DNA of 34,391 nt from Natrialba asiatica DSM 12278 (GCF_000337555.1 NZ_AOIO01000026.1:1-34391); one strand, 5' to 3'; positions 16,043-23,997 are shown, counted from the stretch's first letter. Notes: generated from the letters alone by a model not told the origin. Numbers and translations: made by a program.

Positions 16043-16132
16043 TCGCGACACTAGTAGTGACAATAGATGAGATAAACTCACTTAGCTCGAATAATGGGAA
16101 TGTTGAATATCACGGCGTGTAATGACTATCGT

Positions 16133-16531
16133 ATGAGCGATTCGGCTGATACAACTAGAAAATCTGTGAAGACGTACGTCCCAGCATATCAGAAAGACGA
16201 ATGGCAATCTCACGCTAACGAACTCGATATGAGTCAGAGCGAGTTCGTTCGGACGATGGTCCAAGCCGGTCGAAAGGGACTCGAACCCGCAACAGCGGAA
16301 CCCGAATCTACGGGGTCAAACCCCGGGGGTGACGGCCTCGAAACACAGGTCCTCGAATTGTTGTCGGCTGACTCGTATTCGTGGGACGAACTCCTCGAGG
16401 GGGTCAGCGACGACATCGAGTCGCGACTCGACGAGACGCTCGAGCAACTGCAGGCGGACAACCGCATTCGATACAGCGGCCGCCACGGCGGCTACACAAC
16501 GACCGGTGATGGTGATAGTGATGGCAACTGA
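16133..16531 (+). CDS. DUF5805-like DNA-binding protein
   Basis: This 132-residue protein has an N-terminal part (10-50: KSVKTYVPAYQKDEWQSHAN, then SQSEFVRTMVQAG) that looks like a ribbon-helix-helix domain, with a strand followed by two helices. A Gly/Pro/Ser linker (53-68) follows, then a winged-helix-like C-terminal part (70-121: LETQVLELLSADSYSWDELL, then LEQLQADNRIRYSG). It matches, from memory, proteins annotated as DUF5805 that often precede a recombinase gene. Its stop overlaps the recombinase start by 11 nt. The ATG at 16133 is favoured because the earlier in-frame ATG at 16094 adds 13 codons without likeness to the family. It probably regulates or assists the recombinase. Confidence 0.75.
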   Translation: MSDSADTTRKSVKTYVPAYQKDEWQSHANELDMSQSEFVRTMVQAGRKGLEPATAEPESTGSNPGGDGLETQVLELLSADSYSWDELLEGVSDDIESRLDETLEQLQADNRIRYSGRHGGYTTTGDGDSDGN

Positions 16532-17558
16532 GGGGACCCAGGAAGTGGATTCCCCGATCGCGTACTTCCTCGACGATCAGCGCTACCACGGGAAGAGCGA
16601 ACGGACGCTCGAGGCCTACGAGCGCGTCCTTCGGCAATTCGAGTTCTTCGTCGAACGGGAGTTCGAGGCGATCGAGACCGTTGAAGACGCGGATCGGCGA
16701 GCCTGTATGGCCTGGATCCACTCCCTTCGCGGCCAGTTCGAATCGAGTACGATCGCGACGTATGCGTCCTATCTCAACCGCTTTTACGACTATATGACCC
16801 GCATCGGTGCGTTTGACGAGAATCCGATGGCACTCGTCATGGAAGAACTGTCCGAATCTATCGATACGAACCCGACCAGACGGGAACTCTCCATCAGCGA
16901 CATGCAGGCGTTCGTCGCCTCGATCGTCCATCCACTCGAGCGGGCTGTCGTTGTCATGTTACTAAAGACGGGGATGCGCGTCGGCGAACTCTGTAACCTC
17001 GATTTGCGAGATTTACACGATGAGTTCACCTCACTCGAACTCGAGTGGACGCCTCGCGTTGAACTCGATCAACGGCCCTCGTCAGTATATGTGTCTGCAG
17101 AGCCGGCACGCGGGACCGTGGTGAACGGCGAGGAGCGGACGGCCTCGAACAAGCGAAAACGAGAGACCGTTGTTCCAGTCGATACTGAGTTACAGTCGGT
17201 CTTACGCGAGTGGTTGGCTATCCGCCCCGATCCGGTCTCACCGGCGAGGGCGCTGTTTCTCGATACCGGTGAGACGTGGGGCGAGCGCTTGACGCCGTCC
17301 GATGTGCGCTATATCGTCGAGAAACACGCTCGCGAACAGGGGTGGTACCGAACTGGCGGCGGAACAACTGAAAACGTCACGCCGCATTACTTCCGACACT
17401 TCTTCACGACTCACTTACGTGACCGGACGGGGGATCGCGGTATCGTTCAGTATCTCCGCGGTGACGTTGCCGGCGACGTGATCGATACGTACACCCACAA
17501 CTGGGGTAATCGTGTTCGAGAGACCTATCTCGATCATATTTACCGGGTAACAGTCTAG
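16521..17558 (+). CDS. Tyrosine-type site-specific recombinase (XerC/D-like)
   Basis: This 345-residue protein has an N-terminal core-binding SAM-like domain (about 10-110) and a C-terminal catalytic domain. The catalytic residues I can place are Arg153 (GMRVGELCNL), Lys211 or Lys213 (beta-hairpin KRKR), His289 and Arg292 (HYFRHFFTTHL) and the nucleophile Tyr324 (DTYTH). The LGH motif before the tyrosine reads LRGD, so the second histidine is replaced by Asp315. Such proteins resolve dimers or integrate DNA. It is translated with the DUF5805-like gene (11-nt overlap). No phage or plasmid genes are nearby, and I see no flanking att repeats. Confidence 0.88.
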   Translation: MATEGTQEVDSPIAYFLDDQRYHGKSERTLEAYERVLRQFEFFVEREFEAIETVEDADRRACMAWIHSLRGQFESSTIATYASYLNRFYDYMTRIGAFDENPMALVMEELSESIDTNPTRRELSISDMQAFVASIVHPLERAVVVMLLKTGMRVGELCNLDLRDLHDEFTSLELEWTPRVELDQRPSSVYVSAEPARGTVVNGEERTASNKRKRETVVPVDTELQSVLREWLAIRPDPVSPARALFLDTGETWGERLTPSDVRYIVEKHAREQGWYRTGGGTTENVTPHYFRHFFTTHLRDRTGDRGIVQYLRGDVAGDVIDTYTHNWGNRVRETYLDHIYRVTV

Positions 17559-17648
17559 TTTCTTCCCATATGCGGATGAGATGTCATTTAGTCGCGTGAT
17601 GACGTTGTCTGTTCTCAATCGGATAAACCGTATTCAGATATATGGAAT

Positions 17649-17669
17649 TCGGGGATTCCGACCCCCCGA
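17649..17669. terminator. Hairpin after the recombinase gene
   Basis: TCGGGG and CCCCGA form a 6-bp stem with a 9-nt loop, about 90 nt after the recombinase stop. GGAAT and ATTCC (17644-17659) could form an alternative stem. Function in termination is a guess. Confidence 0.3.
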
Positions 17670-17901
17670 CTTTGAAGGATGGTTTTGTAAACGACTTTTC
17701 ACGTGTGTTGTGACGTAATTTGTAAAGTAGCGCCGAGAGACGAGTTCACTGGTATGCTACTAAATCCATAAAACGGAGCTAAGATGTCCTGAGAACGGAA
17801 GGGGTGCCCGCGATCAACATTCTGTGATTCCTTTCCGGACGAATGCGCGGTGAGCTATCAATACCGACTCCGAGACGGTTAGGAAGGAACGAATACAGTT
17901 G

Positions 17902-17915
17902 TCTCGAATTCGAGA
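17902..17915. terminator. 14-bp perfect palindrome after pgsB
   Basis: TCTCGAATTCGAGA lies about 20 nt downstream of the pgsB stop codon. It shares the TCTCGA/TCGAGA arms with the palindrome at 15839-15854 on the other side of the recombinase module. Confidence 0.35.
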
Positions 17916-17933
17916 GTCTCGGTCGATCGCCGG

Positions 17934-19235
17934 TTAGTTGCTGTCGGGGATTTCTACGGTCTTCGTCTGTTTAGGTGGTTGAGAGGTGACGTCGGATGAA
18001 GCTGATTCTTTCGGAGTCTGCTGGGGTTCGTCGCTCCGGTCTGCACTGTGCCACGTCTCGGTGGGGAGTTCACGCTCTTCGATGGCGTTCTCGAGGTCGC
18101 GCATGAACGTCGCGACGGTGTTGCCCATGATATAGACAGGGCGTTCGTTCTCCAACAGCGATTGGAGCACGTCGCCAGCCGGTGTCTCCGTCTCGTGAAC
18201 CGTGACGGGGAACGCCGCCTTCCGAGCGAACGCACTCGTCGTTCCGCCCGCGACGTGGACGCGGTCAAAGACCGGTTCATCCTGGTCGTACAGGTCATTG
18301 AGGTAGTGCAGGAACGAAACTGATCGCCCCCGTCGGTCGCCGCGGAGGTAGAGGAACGGTTCGATACGGTCTATGGCCGGGTCTTTTGCGAAGAGTGCCT
18401 GGCGTATCATCTCCGTGCTCTGGACGTCGTTGACTTCCGCTGCGTTGTAGACGCGTCCGTCGGCGAGCTGTCGCCATTCGACATCCATTCGGTCGCGGTA
18501 CACTGCGAGTTCATCGTCCGTCAGCGGAACCTCGTCGATAGCCCGCAGGATTTCGTTGAGCGCGTAGATCGACTCGATGCCGGGAATGTGTTCGTATTCT
18601 TCGGGGACCGTGACGTGGCTCACGGTTGCGTTTCGGCGGTTGATTTCGGTTTCGAGAAACTCCCGTATGTGTGGATCCTGTTCGGCGTTAATGACGTGGG
18701 TGCCTTCCGGAATCGCTCGAACCAATCCGCGGGCGACCTTGTACCGGTCGCTACCGAGGGTCGACAGGTGGTCCTCGCGAACGTTGCTCAACACGACGAC
18801 GTCCGGATCGACGAACCGAGCGTTTACCATTCGGGTAGTGTACGAGGTAATCGCCTGGTTTTCGACGATTAGGGCATCGTCCGGCGTGTGCGAACGGATC
18901 TCTCGTTCGTTCTCGTAGAGCGTGACCCGGTGTCTGCGAGAAATCGGATGGGTCTCTCCCGAATGGATCGAGACCGGACGGTTGCCGGTTACCTTTGCAA
19001 GCACGTCGTACTCCCTGTCGTAAAGGATGTCGTATACCCATCGGGTGAGACTCGATTTGCCGCGAGTTCCCGAGATCACGATCTGCGTATCGATGTCGTC
19101 GAATCGACGCGTGTGGCGTAGCCCGCGAAGACACGCGTGTTTCACGCCGTTGATGGTTTTTCCGATCGTGCTTACGATGTTCGTTTCGCGAGCCATGTCG
19201 AGGGGAGAGTTTGCGTTTTCCTGTTTGTCGCTCAT
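17934..19235 (-). CDS. pgsB: Poly-gamma-glutamate synthase subunit PgsB/CapB (Mur ligase family)
   Basis: This 433-residue protein is the amide ligase subunit that polymerises glutamate at the cytoplasmic face. It carries the Mur-ligase P-loop as SGTRGKSS (55-62) after QIVI, the VLSNVREDHLSTLG segment (the conserved N-x-x-xDH of Mur ligases) and HVINAEQD. The C-terminal 45 residues are polar and low-complexity (QQTPKESASSDVTSQPPKQTKTVE). PgsB homologues are known from poly-gamma-glutamate-producing haloarchaea such as Natrialba and Natronococcus. It overlaps pgsC by four bases (ATGA). No pgsA/capA or pgsE gene lies next to it in the window. Confidence 0.85.
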   Translation of the reverse strand: MSDKQENANSPLDMARETNIVSTIGKTINGVKHACLRGLRHTRRFDDIDTQIVISGTRGKSSLTRWVYDILYDREYDVLAKVTGNRPVSIHSGETHPISRRHRVTLYENEREIRSHTPDDALIVENQAITSYTTRMVNARFVDPDVVVLSNVREDHLSTLGSDRYKVARGLVRAIPEGTHVINAEQDPHIREFLETEINRRNATVSHVTVPEEYEHIPGIESIYALNEILRAIDEVPLTDDELAVYRDRMDVEWRQLADGRVYNAAEVNDVQSTEMIRQALFAKDPAIDRIEPFLYLRGDRRGRSVSFLHYLNDLYDQDEPVFDRVHVAGGTTSAFARKAAFPVTVHETETPAGDVLQSLLENERPVYIMGNTVATFMRDLENAIEERELPTETWHSADRSDEPQQTPKESASSDVTSQPPKQTKTVEIPDSN

Positions 19236-20392
19236 GCGAGCACCTGCCTGGAGTGGTAGTTGGCAACCGCTTGTCGACGCGTTTCGAGACGGTGCACACA
19301 GTAAATGCCGAACAGAACCGCGCCGAGAAGGACGGCGAATTCGGCGGCGGACACCGTGGTCAGTATGCCGGTCTCCCGCGGTTCAACGAACGTTCTCGTC
19401 CCGGCGAGAAGCAGGGCGTAAAGCGCCGCTGCGAGGGCAACCGATTCGAGGCGTTCGGCGGGCGCGACGCGGTGGTAGTTGTACGCACTGATTCCCGCGA
19501 GCAGGACCGTGAAGTAAAGCGAGAAGCCGACGGTGGCGGGGGCAACGGACGCGACGAGAACGCCGTATCCCATCGCCGTGATGACGCTGAGGCTTAACAA
19601 GACGCGTCCGTAGATCAGGGTGATCGCGTTGATCGCCGTAATGGACGCGTAGACCACGACCACGCCGGCGATGAACACGCCGAGCGTCCACGCGTTCACG
19701 ATCGAAAGGGCGACGAGAAGCGGAATCGCGATCAGCCCGCCCAGTCGGACGCCCCATCGAGCGTGTGCCATCTCGGAGAAGACGAGTCCGACGAGGAACA
19801 GACCGAGCATCCAGATCCGATCTAGAGTCGTCGTCATCGGGACCGAACCGGCGACTGCGTTTCGATACTGAGCGATGTCGGAGGCCGGTGTAAAGAGGAT
19901 TGACGTGAGGCTCGAGCGGAGTTGCGTGGCGAGCGTCGGCGAAACGAGCGCAGCCGCGATAGCCACTAATCCGACGAAAAGTCCGGCGCTCACGAGGAGA
20001 TCGAGACGGCGATCCTCCGGATCGAGTTTGTGATAGTTGTAGGCGGCAATACCGGGTAAGATCGTCCCGGTGAACGCGAGTTCGACCGTGGAGCCGAGGA
20101 TCGCCCACCGATTGAAAACGAGCGCGAGAGTCACCGGACCGAGCGCGCCGGCGGCGAGACTCACGAGCAGTAGTTGGCGGCCGTAAATCAGCGTGTGCCG
20201 TCGAATAAGACCGACCAGGCAGTACGCGAGAGTCGCCGTGACGAGGAAAAGCGGCAGTGCTTCGAACGAATACAGCGTGTACACGGCAAGAAGCGGGACG
20301 ACGATCACACCGCCCATTCGAAGCCCTCGGTACTGTGTGACGCCGATACCGATCGCAATTCCGAGAATTGTAATTGCTGCTGCAACGATCAT
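19232..20392 (-). CDS. pgsC: PgsC/CapC-like membrane protein, internally duplicated
   Basis: This 386-residue polytopic membrane protein is more than twice the length of bacterial PgsC (about 150). It consists of two related halves: residues 1-165 and about 190-370. TLIYGR occurs at 67-72 and again at 258-263, and AYNYH at 117-121 and 303-307 (LPGIAAYNYHKLDPEDR versus LAGISAYNYHRVAPAER). Each half has several transmembrane helices in the PgsC order. PgsC partners PgsB in polymer synthesis and export. The ATG at 20392 gives a start directly at the first helix. The gene is upstream of pgsB and overlaps it by four bases. Confidence 0.82.
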   Translation of the reverse strand: MIVAAAITILGIAIGIGVTQYRGLRMGGVIVVPLLAVYTLYSFEALPLFLVTATLAYCLVGLIRRHTLIYGRQLLLVSLAAGALGPVTLALVFNRWAILGSTVELAFTGTILPGIAAYNYHKLDPEDRRLDLLVSAGLFVGLVAIAAALVSPTLATQLRSSLTSILFTPASDIAQYRNAVAGSVPMTTTLDRIWMLGLFLVGLVFSEMAHARWGVRLGGLIAIPLLVALSIVNAWTLGVFIAGVVVVYASITAINAITLIYGRVLLSLSVITAMGYGVLVASVAPATVGFSLYFTVLLAGISAYNYHRVAPAERLESVALAAALYALLLAGTRTFVEPRETGILTTVSAAEFAVLLGAVLFGIYCVHRLETRRQAVANYHSRQVLA

Positions 20393-20472
20393 GTACTACG
20401 CTCCGTTCGGCTGTTCGCAGATTTCTGTTCCGCAGTGTGGCTGTAGCGAAGTTCGTAACCGGTACGAATCGC

Positions 20473-20492
20473 CGTATATTTTGTCATATACG
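20473..20492. promoter_or_regulatory. Inverted repeat at a TATA-like site upstream of pgsC
   Basis: CGTATAT and ATATACG flank TTTGTC. The element is 80-100 nt upstream of the pgsC ATG and contains TATA-like strings on both strands. It may be both promoter and operator. Confidence 0.4.
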
Positions 20493-20591
20493 CAGTTGGA
20501 AAGTTGTGATGAGAACGACTTAATACTTTATACCATGTTCTTTAATTTTGTATTTTCAAATTAGTTACTCCATTAACACTAATGGCTATAA

Positions 20592-20611
20592 GCAATAGTG
20601 ATATCTATTGC
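20592..20611. promoter_or_regulatory. Inverted repeat in the pgsC upstream region
   Basis: GCAATAG and CTATTGC flank TGATAT. ATGGC occurs just left of the left arm and GCCAT overlaps the right end, so partial dyad symmetry continues outward. It lies about 200 nt upstream of pgsC and 220 nt after the HisG-like stop. Confidence 0.35.
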
Positions 20612-20832
20612 CATGCAGTCTGGGATGGACTTACGGAGACATCTATATTTCTATGGAATTGTGGTATAAACTCTTTCCAACGGGTATATCGTTCTATTTA
20701 GTCTCTCTACGAAAACGTGTCAGGTAGAAGATCCTAAACGCATATGGTATTTTAACTGTCTGCCGCCCCGGTCCCTGCCGCTCGTCGATTCCGCGCCGTG
20801 GTCGGGCGCAGCGAGCCCGTTCCCGACGACTA

Positions 20833-21765
20833 CTATTCGACGCCGAGTTCCGTGTCGAGATCGCCACCGTTCAATAACGCGCGAACGTCCCGTACTGCGG
20901 TAGTTACTTCGGGAGTGCTCTCTAGCAGGACGGTTTCACTCGGGAACAACTGTTCGCCAAGAAGCAGTCCGTGCTCGCGGGCGGTCGAACCCGTTACCGT
21001 CAGGTAGACGCCGATTCCGGTATCGGCGATCGCCGCCTCCTCTTCGCGACCGTCGGCCGGATACTTGAACTCGATATCTTCGAGCGCGCTCGTCCCAAGG
21101 ACGGCCCGGACGAGTCGTTCGTATCGCGGTTCGATGCAGAGCGGGCCGTCGTACTCGGCGAGAAAGTCCCGGTCGAGCGACGTCGCAGATGGGACCGCCT
21201 CGGGACTGCCCATCAGCGTGTGATAGACGGTATCCCCGAGTCCGGTGACGACCTGCACGTCAGTATCTGCGGGATCGATTCGGGCGTTTACGTCGGCGAT
21301 TCGGTCGAGCGGGTCGGGTCGGAGTTCGACGACTTCCTCCAGCACGAGGTCGGCACTGTCGAACCCGAGTGCGAACTCGTGGGTTCGAAGCGATCGAAAC
21401 GGTTCCTCGCGTCCGACGAGTTGAATTTCGGTATCGTCGGTGGGTACGTCGAGACCGGTGGCGTCGTCGAGCGGGATCGTCACGCTGTCGAAGACGATTC
21501 GACGGGGCTTTCCGGCGCGGGTGTCCCGAACGAGGGTGTATTCGGGTTCGGTCGGGTCGTCGACGGCGCTGTAGTCGGCGAGACGATGGTAGACGTTTTC
21601 CTCCGAAGCATCGAGCGTTCCCTTGGTCAGGGCCTTTTCGTGGCGAAGCGTCGACGAAATCTCGTCTGCGAGGTCGGCGATATCGAGTCGACTTGCCAGG
21701 CGGTCGAGGACCGACTCGAGCGGTCGTCCTTTTCGAGGAACAGCGATCGGGATCGTCTCGCCCAT
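20833..21765 (-). CDS. HisG-like protein (divergent ATP phosphoribosyltransferase fold)
   Basis: This 310-residue protein begins MGETIPIAVPRKGRPLESVL, which resembles the IAVPNKGRL start of HisG. Later text, IEPRYERLVRAVLG then EEEAAIADTGIGVYLTVTGSTAREHGL, resembles HisG's IATxYPxLxxxYL and EVAPxxGLADAIxDLVxTGxTLxxNGL, including the phosphate-loop-like TGST. The middle differs and is longer (about 90-200). It may be a paralogue with a different substrate or a binding protein. No histidine genes are nearby. A TATA-like element (21788-21796) is about 27 nt before the ATG. The similarity is by eye; a related but inactive enzyme is possible. Confidence 0.6.
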   Translation of the reverse strand: MGETIPIAVPRKGRPLESVLDRLASRLDIADLADEISSTLRHEKALTKGTLDASEENVYHRLADYSAVDDPTEPEYTLVRDTRAGKPRRIVFDSVTIPLDDATGLDVPTDDTEIQLVGREEPFRSLRTHEFALGFDSADLVLEEVVELRPDPLDRIADVNARIDPADTDVQVVTGLGDTVYHTLMGSPEAVPSATSLDRDFLAEYDGPLCIEPRYERLVRAVLGTSALEDIEFKYPADGREEEAAIADTGIGVYLTVTGSTAREHGLLLGEQLFPSETVLLESTPEVTTAVRDVRALLNGGDLDTELGVE

Positions 21766-21787
21766 CGACGAATTCTCACCCGGCGAG

Positions 21788-21796
21788 AGATAAACG
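21788..21796 (-). promoter_or_regulatory. TATA element of the HisG-like gene
   Basis: Minus-strand CGTTTATCT is centred about 27 nt before the ATG at 21765. Confidence 0.5.
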
Positions 21797-21897
21797 AGTT
21801 GCGTTTCGTGCGGTAGTTCCGTGGGTCCGTTTCTCAGGACGTTCGCCGCTGTCTCCCGTCGCCCGGGCGATTGGCGAGATACTACGGCAATAGAGAC

Positions 21898-23997
21898 TTA
21901 CGAATCCGAGAACATCGACCCCAGCTGGTCGCGCCACTCCTGAATGTCGGTGACCTCCGAACGAACGTCGTCGAGTTCGTCTTCGACGGTTTCGAGGTCA
22001 TCTTCTACCGTTTCGACGTCTGATTCGACGGTCGACACGTCGGATTTGACGGCGTCGATCTCCGTCGAGAGATCGTCGATGGACGCGGACAGGTCGCTCT
22101 CGAGGCTGTCGACAGTTTCGGCGAGATCGTCGACGCGCGAATCGACGCTGGAAACGTCGTCGTCGACGCCGTCGAGGTCGGCTTCCAGTTGCTCGACATC
22201 GGAATCGACAGTATCGAGATCGGTCGCGACATCGTCCACGTCGGTTTCGATGCGATCAGTCCGAGAGTCGAGTTCGTCGACGGTGTCCGCGGTAGTCGCG
22301 AGGTCGTCCTCGATGTCGGTGGTCCACTCGGTCAGCGTTTCGACTTCGGTTTCGAGGGTCGTGACCTGCGAGTGGGTTCCCGAGAGGCGGTCATCCATCG
22401 ATGCAAGATCGTCCTCGAAGGCGGCGAGTTCACTTCTGAACTCGTCGATGATCTGCTCGTCGGTGCCGTTCTCGCCGAGGAACGTTTCGAGGGCGTCCGT
22501 GTAGGCGGCGACCTCCTCGACTCGGGACTGGAGGTGGTCGATTCTGGCGAGATCGGCGCTCGTCGGCGTGGTCGTGTCGGGTTCGGTGGCTTCGTCGTCC
22601 GCGTCCGCGCTGTCGAGTTCGGTTCGGAGGACCGCGAGGTCGTCCTCGTCGAGATCGTCGTTGCGGATCTCGGCTGCGAGTTGCGCGCCGAGCGGGCGGG
22701 CGGTGTCTGCGTCTGTCTCTGCTCCCGCGTCCGGGGCCGCGTCAGATTCAGGCACTGCGTCGGTATCGGACGAATCGGTTGCAGCGCCAGCAGCGTCCGT
22801 CTCCGTTTCCATCCCCGTCGGTGGGGCGTCAGTGTCGTCGGTGTCAGCCGGGGCGGTCTCGGGCTCGGGTTCCGCTTTCTCGGCCGACTCACCTGTCACC
22901 GGCGTCTCGTCGTCTTCGTCCGCGTCGGTCGACGCAGCCGCGTCGTCCGCGCCCTCGAGTTCGTCGGCGGTGTCGGTCTCGTCTTCCTCGGGTGCGGTGT
23001 CAGCCGGGTCGCCGCCGTCGTCCGTCTCGTCATCCAGATCGAGTTCGAGTTCCGGGCCGTCATCGTCCGGTTCGAGTTCGAGCGCTTCGGCGTCGGATTC
23101 GTCCGCGTCCGCGTCCGTGTCGGCTGTCGACTCGTCGCTGAGTGCACTCGAGATCGTTTCGTCCTCGTCGAGATCGGTGAGGTCGTCGTCCTCGAACCCG
23201 AGGTCGATGTCCGGCGTCTCGTCGGATCCGTCATCGGACGGTTCCGAGTCGGGTTCCGTGTCGATACTGCCGAGGTCCAGGTCCAGATCGCCGGACTCTT
23301 CGAGCGCGTCGGCCTCGTCGTCGGGCGTCAGATCGAGCGATTCGGTCTCGTCTTCGAGTTCAAGATCGAGGTCGCCATCGGAAGGCGTCTCGGCTGCGTC
23401 GTCGTCCATTTCGGTAGCTGTCGTGTCTGCAGTCGGCTCGTCGGTCGCTTCGTCGTGATCGGGATTGGGGTCAGGATTAGGATCGGCGTCCGTCGACTCT
23501 TCGTCGAGCCCCGGCACGGAGCCGGACTCACCGGCGATCATATCTTTGACTGCCTGCGTGCGTTCGTCGGAGACGATGCTGTCGATGATGGCGTCGTCGA
23601 CCTCGTCACCACCGGTGCTGGCGTCGGCCTCGGAACTGACCTCGACGATTTCCGGTTCGGTGAGGAATTCGGGGACCGTCTCCTCGTCGTCGATTCGAAT
23701 GCCGTACACCGTCACGAGTTCGTCGCCCGGGTCGAGCGTGTGGGTGAACTCGACGCGGTTGTCCTGGAAGGCGGTCCAGTCCTCGCTGTAGTGGTCGGGG
23801 TGGAACCCGACCTTGTCCATCGGGAACGATTCGGGGATGTCTTCGGAGAGTCGGAATGCGACCTGCTCGTCGTGCTCCGATTCGATCTCGAACCGGAGGG
23901 CAGGTACGGGAAACTCGTCCGCCGCGAACGTCTTTTGGACGGTCAACCCGTCGGCACTGACCTCGATCACGTCGTCCGTGTCGGCGGTGCTACTCAT
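21898..23997 (-). CDS. Acidic coiled-coil protein with N-terminal beta domain, function unknown
   Basis: This 699-residue protein has three parts. Residues 1-115 look like a compact beta-sandwich domain (VQKTFAADEFPVPALRFEIE, FPMDKVGFHPDHYSEDW, ELVTVYGIRIDDEE). Residues 120-460 are low-complexity Asp/Glu/Ser/Thr/Ala. Residues 470-690 are a long coiled coil with regular heptads (DDDVSSVDSRVDDLAETVDS, then DAVKSDVSTVESDVETVEDD), with no predicted membrane segment or signal peptide. The ending EWRDQLGSMFSDS closes the helix. A TATA box (24023-24029) is 29 nt before the ATG. I do not recognise the family; a cytoskeletal, chromosome-organising or scaffolding role is inferred only from shape. Confidence 0.8.
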   Translation of the reverse strand: MSSTADTDDVIEVSADGLTVQKTFAADEFPVPALRFEIESEHDEQVAFRLSEDIPESFPMDKVGFHPDHYSEDWTAFQDNRVEFTHTLDPGDELVTVYGIRIDDEETVPEFLTEPEIVEVSSEADASTGGDEVDDAIIDSIVSDERTQAVKDMIAGESGSVPGLDEESTDADPNPDPNPDHDEATDEPTADTTATEMDDDAAETPSDGDLDLELEDETESLDLTPDDEADALEESGDLDLDLGSIDTEPDSEPSDDGSDETPDIDLGFEDDDLTDLDEDETISSALSDESTADTDADADESDAEALELEPDDDGPELELDLDDETDDGGDPADTAPEEDETDTADELEGADDAAASTDADEDDETPVTGESAEKAEPEPETAPADTDDTDAPPTGMETETDAAGAATDSSDTDAVPESDAAPDAGAETDADTARPLGAQLAAEIRNDDLDEDDLAVLRTELDSADADDEATEPDTTTPTSADLARIDHLQSRVEEVAAYTDALETFLGENGTDEQIIDEFRSELAAFEDDLASMDDRLSGTHSQVTTLETEVETLTEWTTDIEDDLATTADTVDELDSRTDRIETDVDDVATDLDTVDSDVEQLEADLDGVDDDVSSVDSRVDDLAETVDSLESDLSASIDDLSTEIDAVKSDVSTVESDVETVEDDLETVEDELDDVRSEVTDIQEWRDQLGSMFSDS

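Larger units (their letters stand above)
14582..16132. other. Gene-poor, AT-richer region before the recombinase module
   Basis: In these 1551 bases no intact normal-sized gene is recognised. Very AT-rich patches occur at 14701-14770 and 15960-16080. Contents that can be supported: one frame resembling a decayed gene (15012-15419), a possible 33-codon gene (15865-15966), a near-perfect palindrome (15835-15858) and a 34-bp dyad (16009-16042). The remaining frames are short and look random. The base use and the recombinase at its right edge suggest an old insertion or deletion site. Confidence 0.6.
17559..17933. other. Convergent intergenic region, recombinase to pgsB
   Basis: No gene is seen in these 375 bases. 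The frames are short. They hold a G+C hairpin (17649-17669) and a 14-bp palindrome (17902-17915). Base use is less GC-rich than in neighbouring genes. Confidence 0.6.
20393..20832. other. AT-rich intergenic region upstream of pgsCB
   Basis: No gene is seen in these 440 bases between the HisG-like stop and the pgsC start. They are strikingly AT-rich (20505-20740) compared with the flanking genes, contain several TATA-like strings on the minus strand (for example around 20474-20484 and 20523-20534) and two inverted repeats listed separately. A long leader for pgsCB is possible. Confidence 0.6.

Noticed and set aside
16094-16132. Earlier ATG for the DUF5805-like gene
   Set aside because: It adds 13 codons without family-like features (MGMLNITACNDYR) and covers the AT-rich promoter region (around 16103-16112).
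17640-17680. G-rich/C-rich motif resembling an origin recognition box
   Set aside because: It does not match the haloarchaeal ORB pattern as I know it, stands alone without further repeats, and no orc1/cdc6 gene is present in the window.
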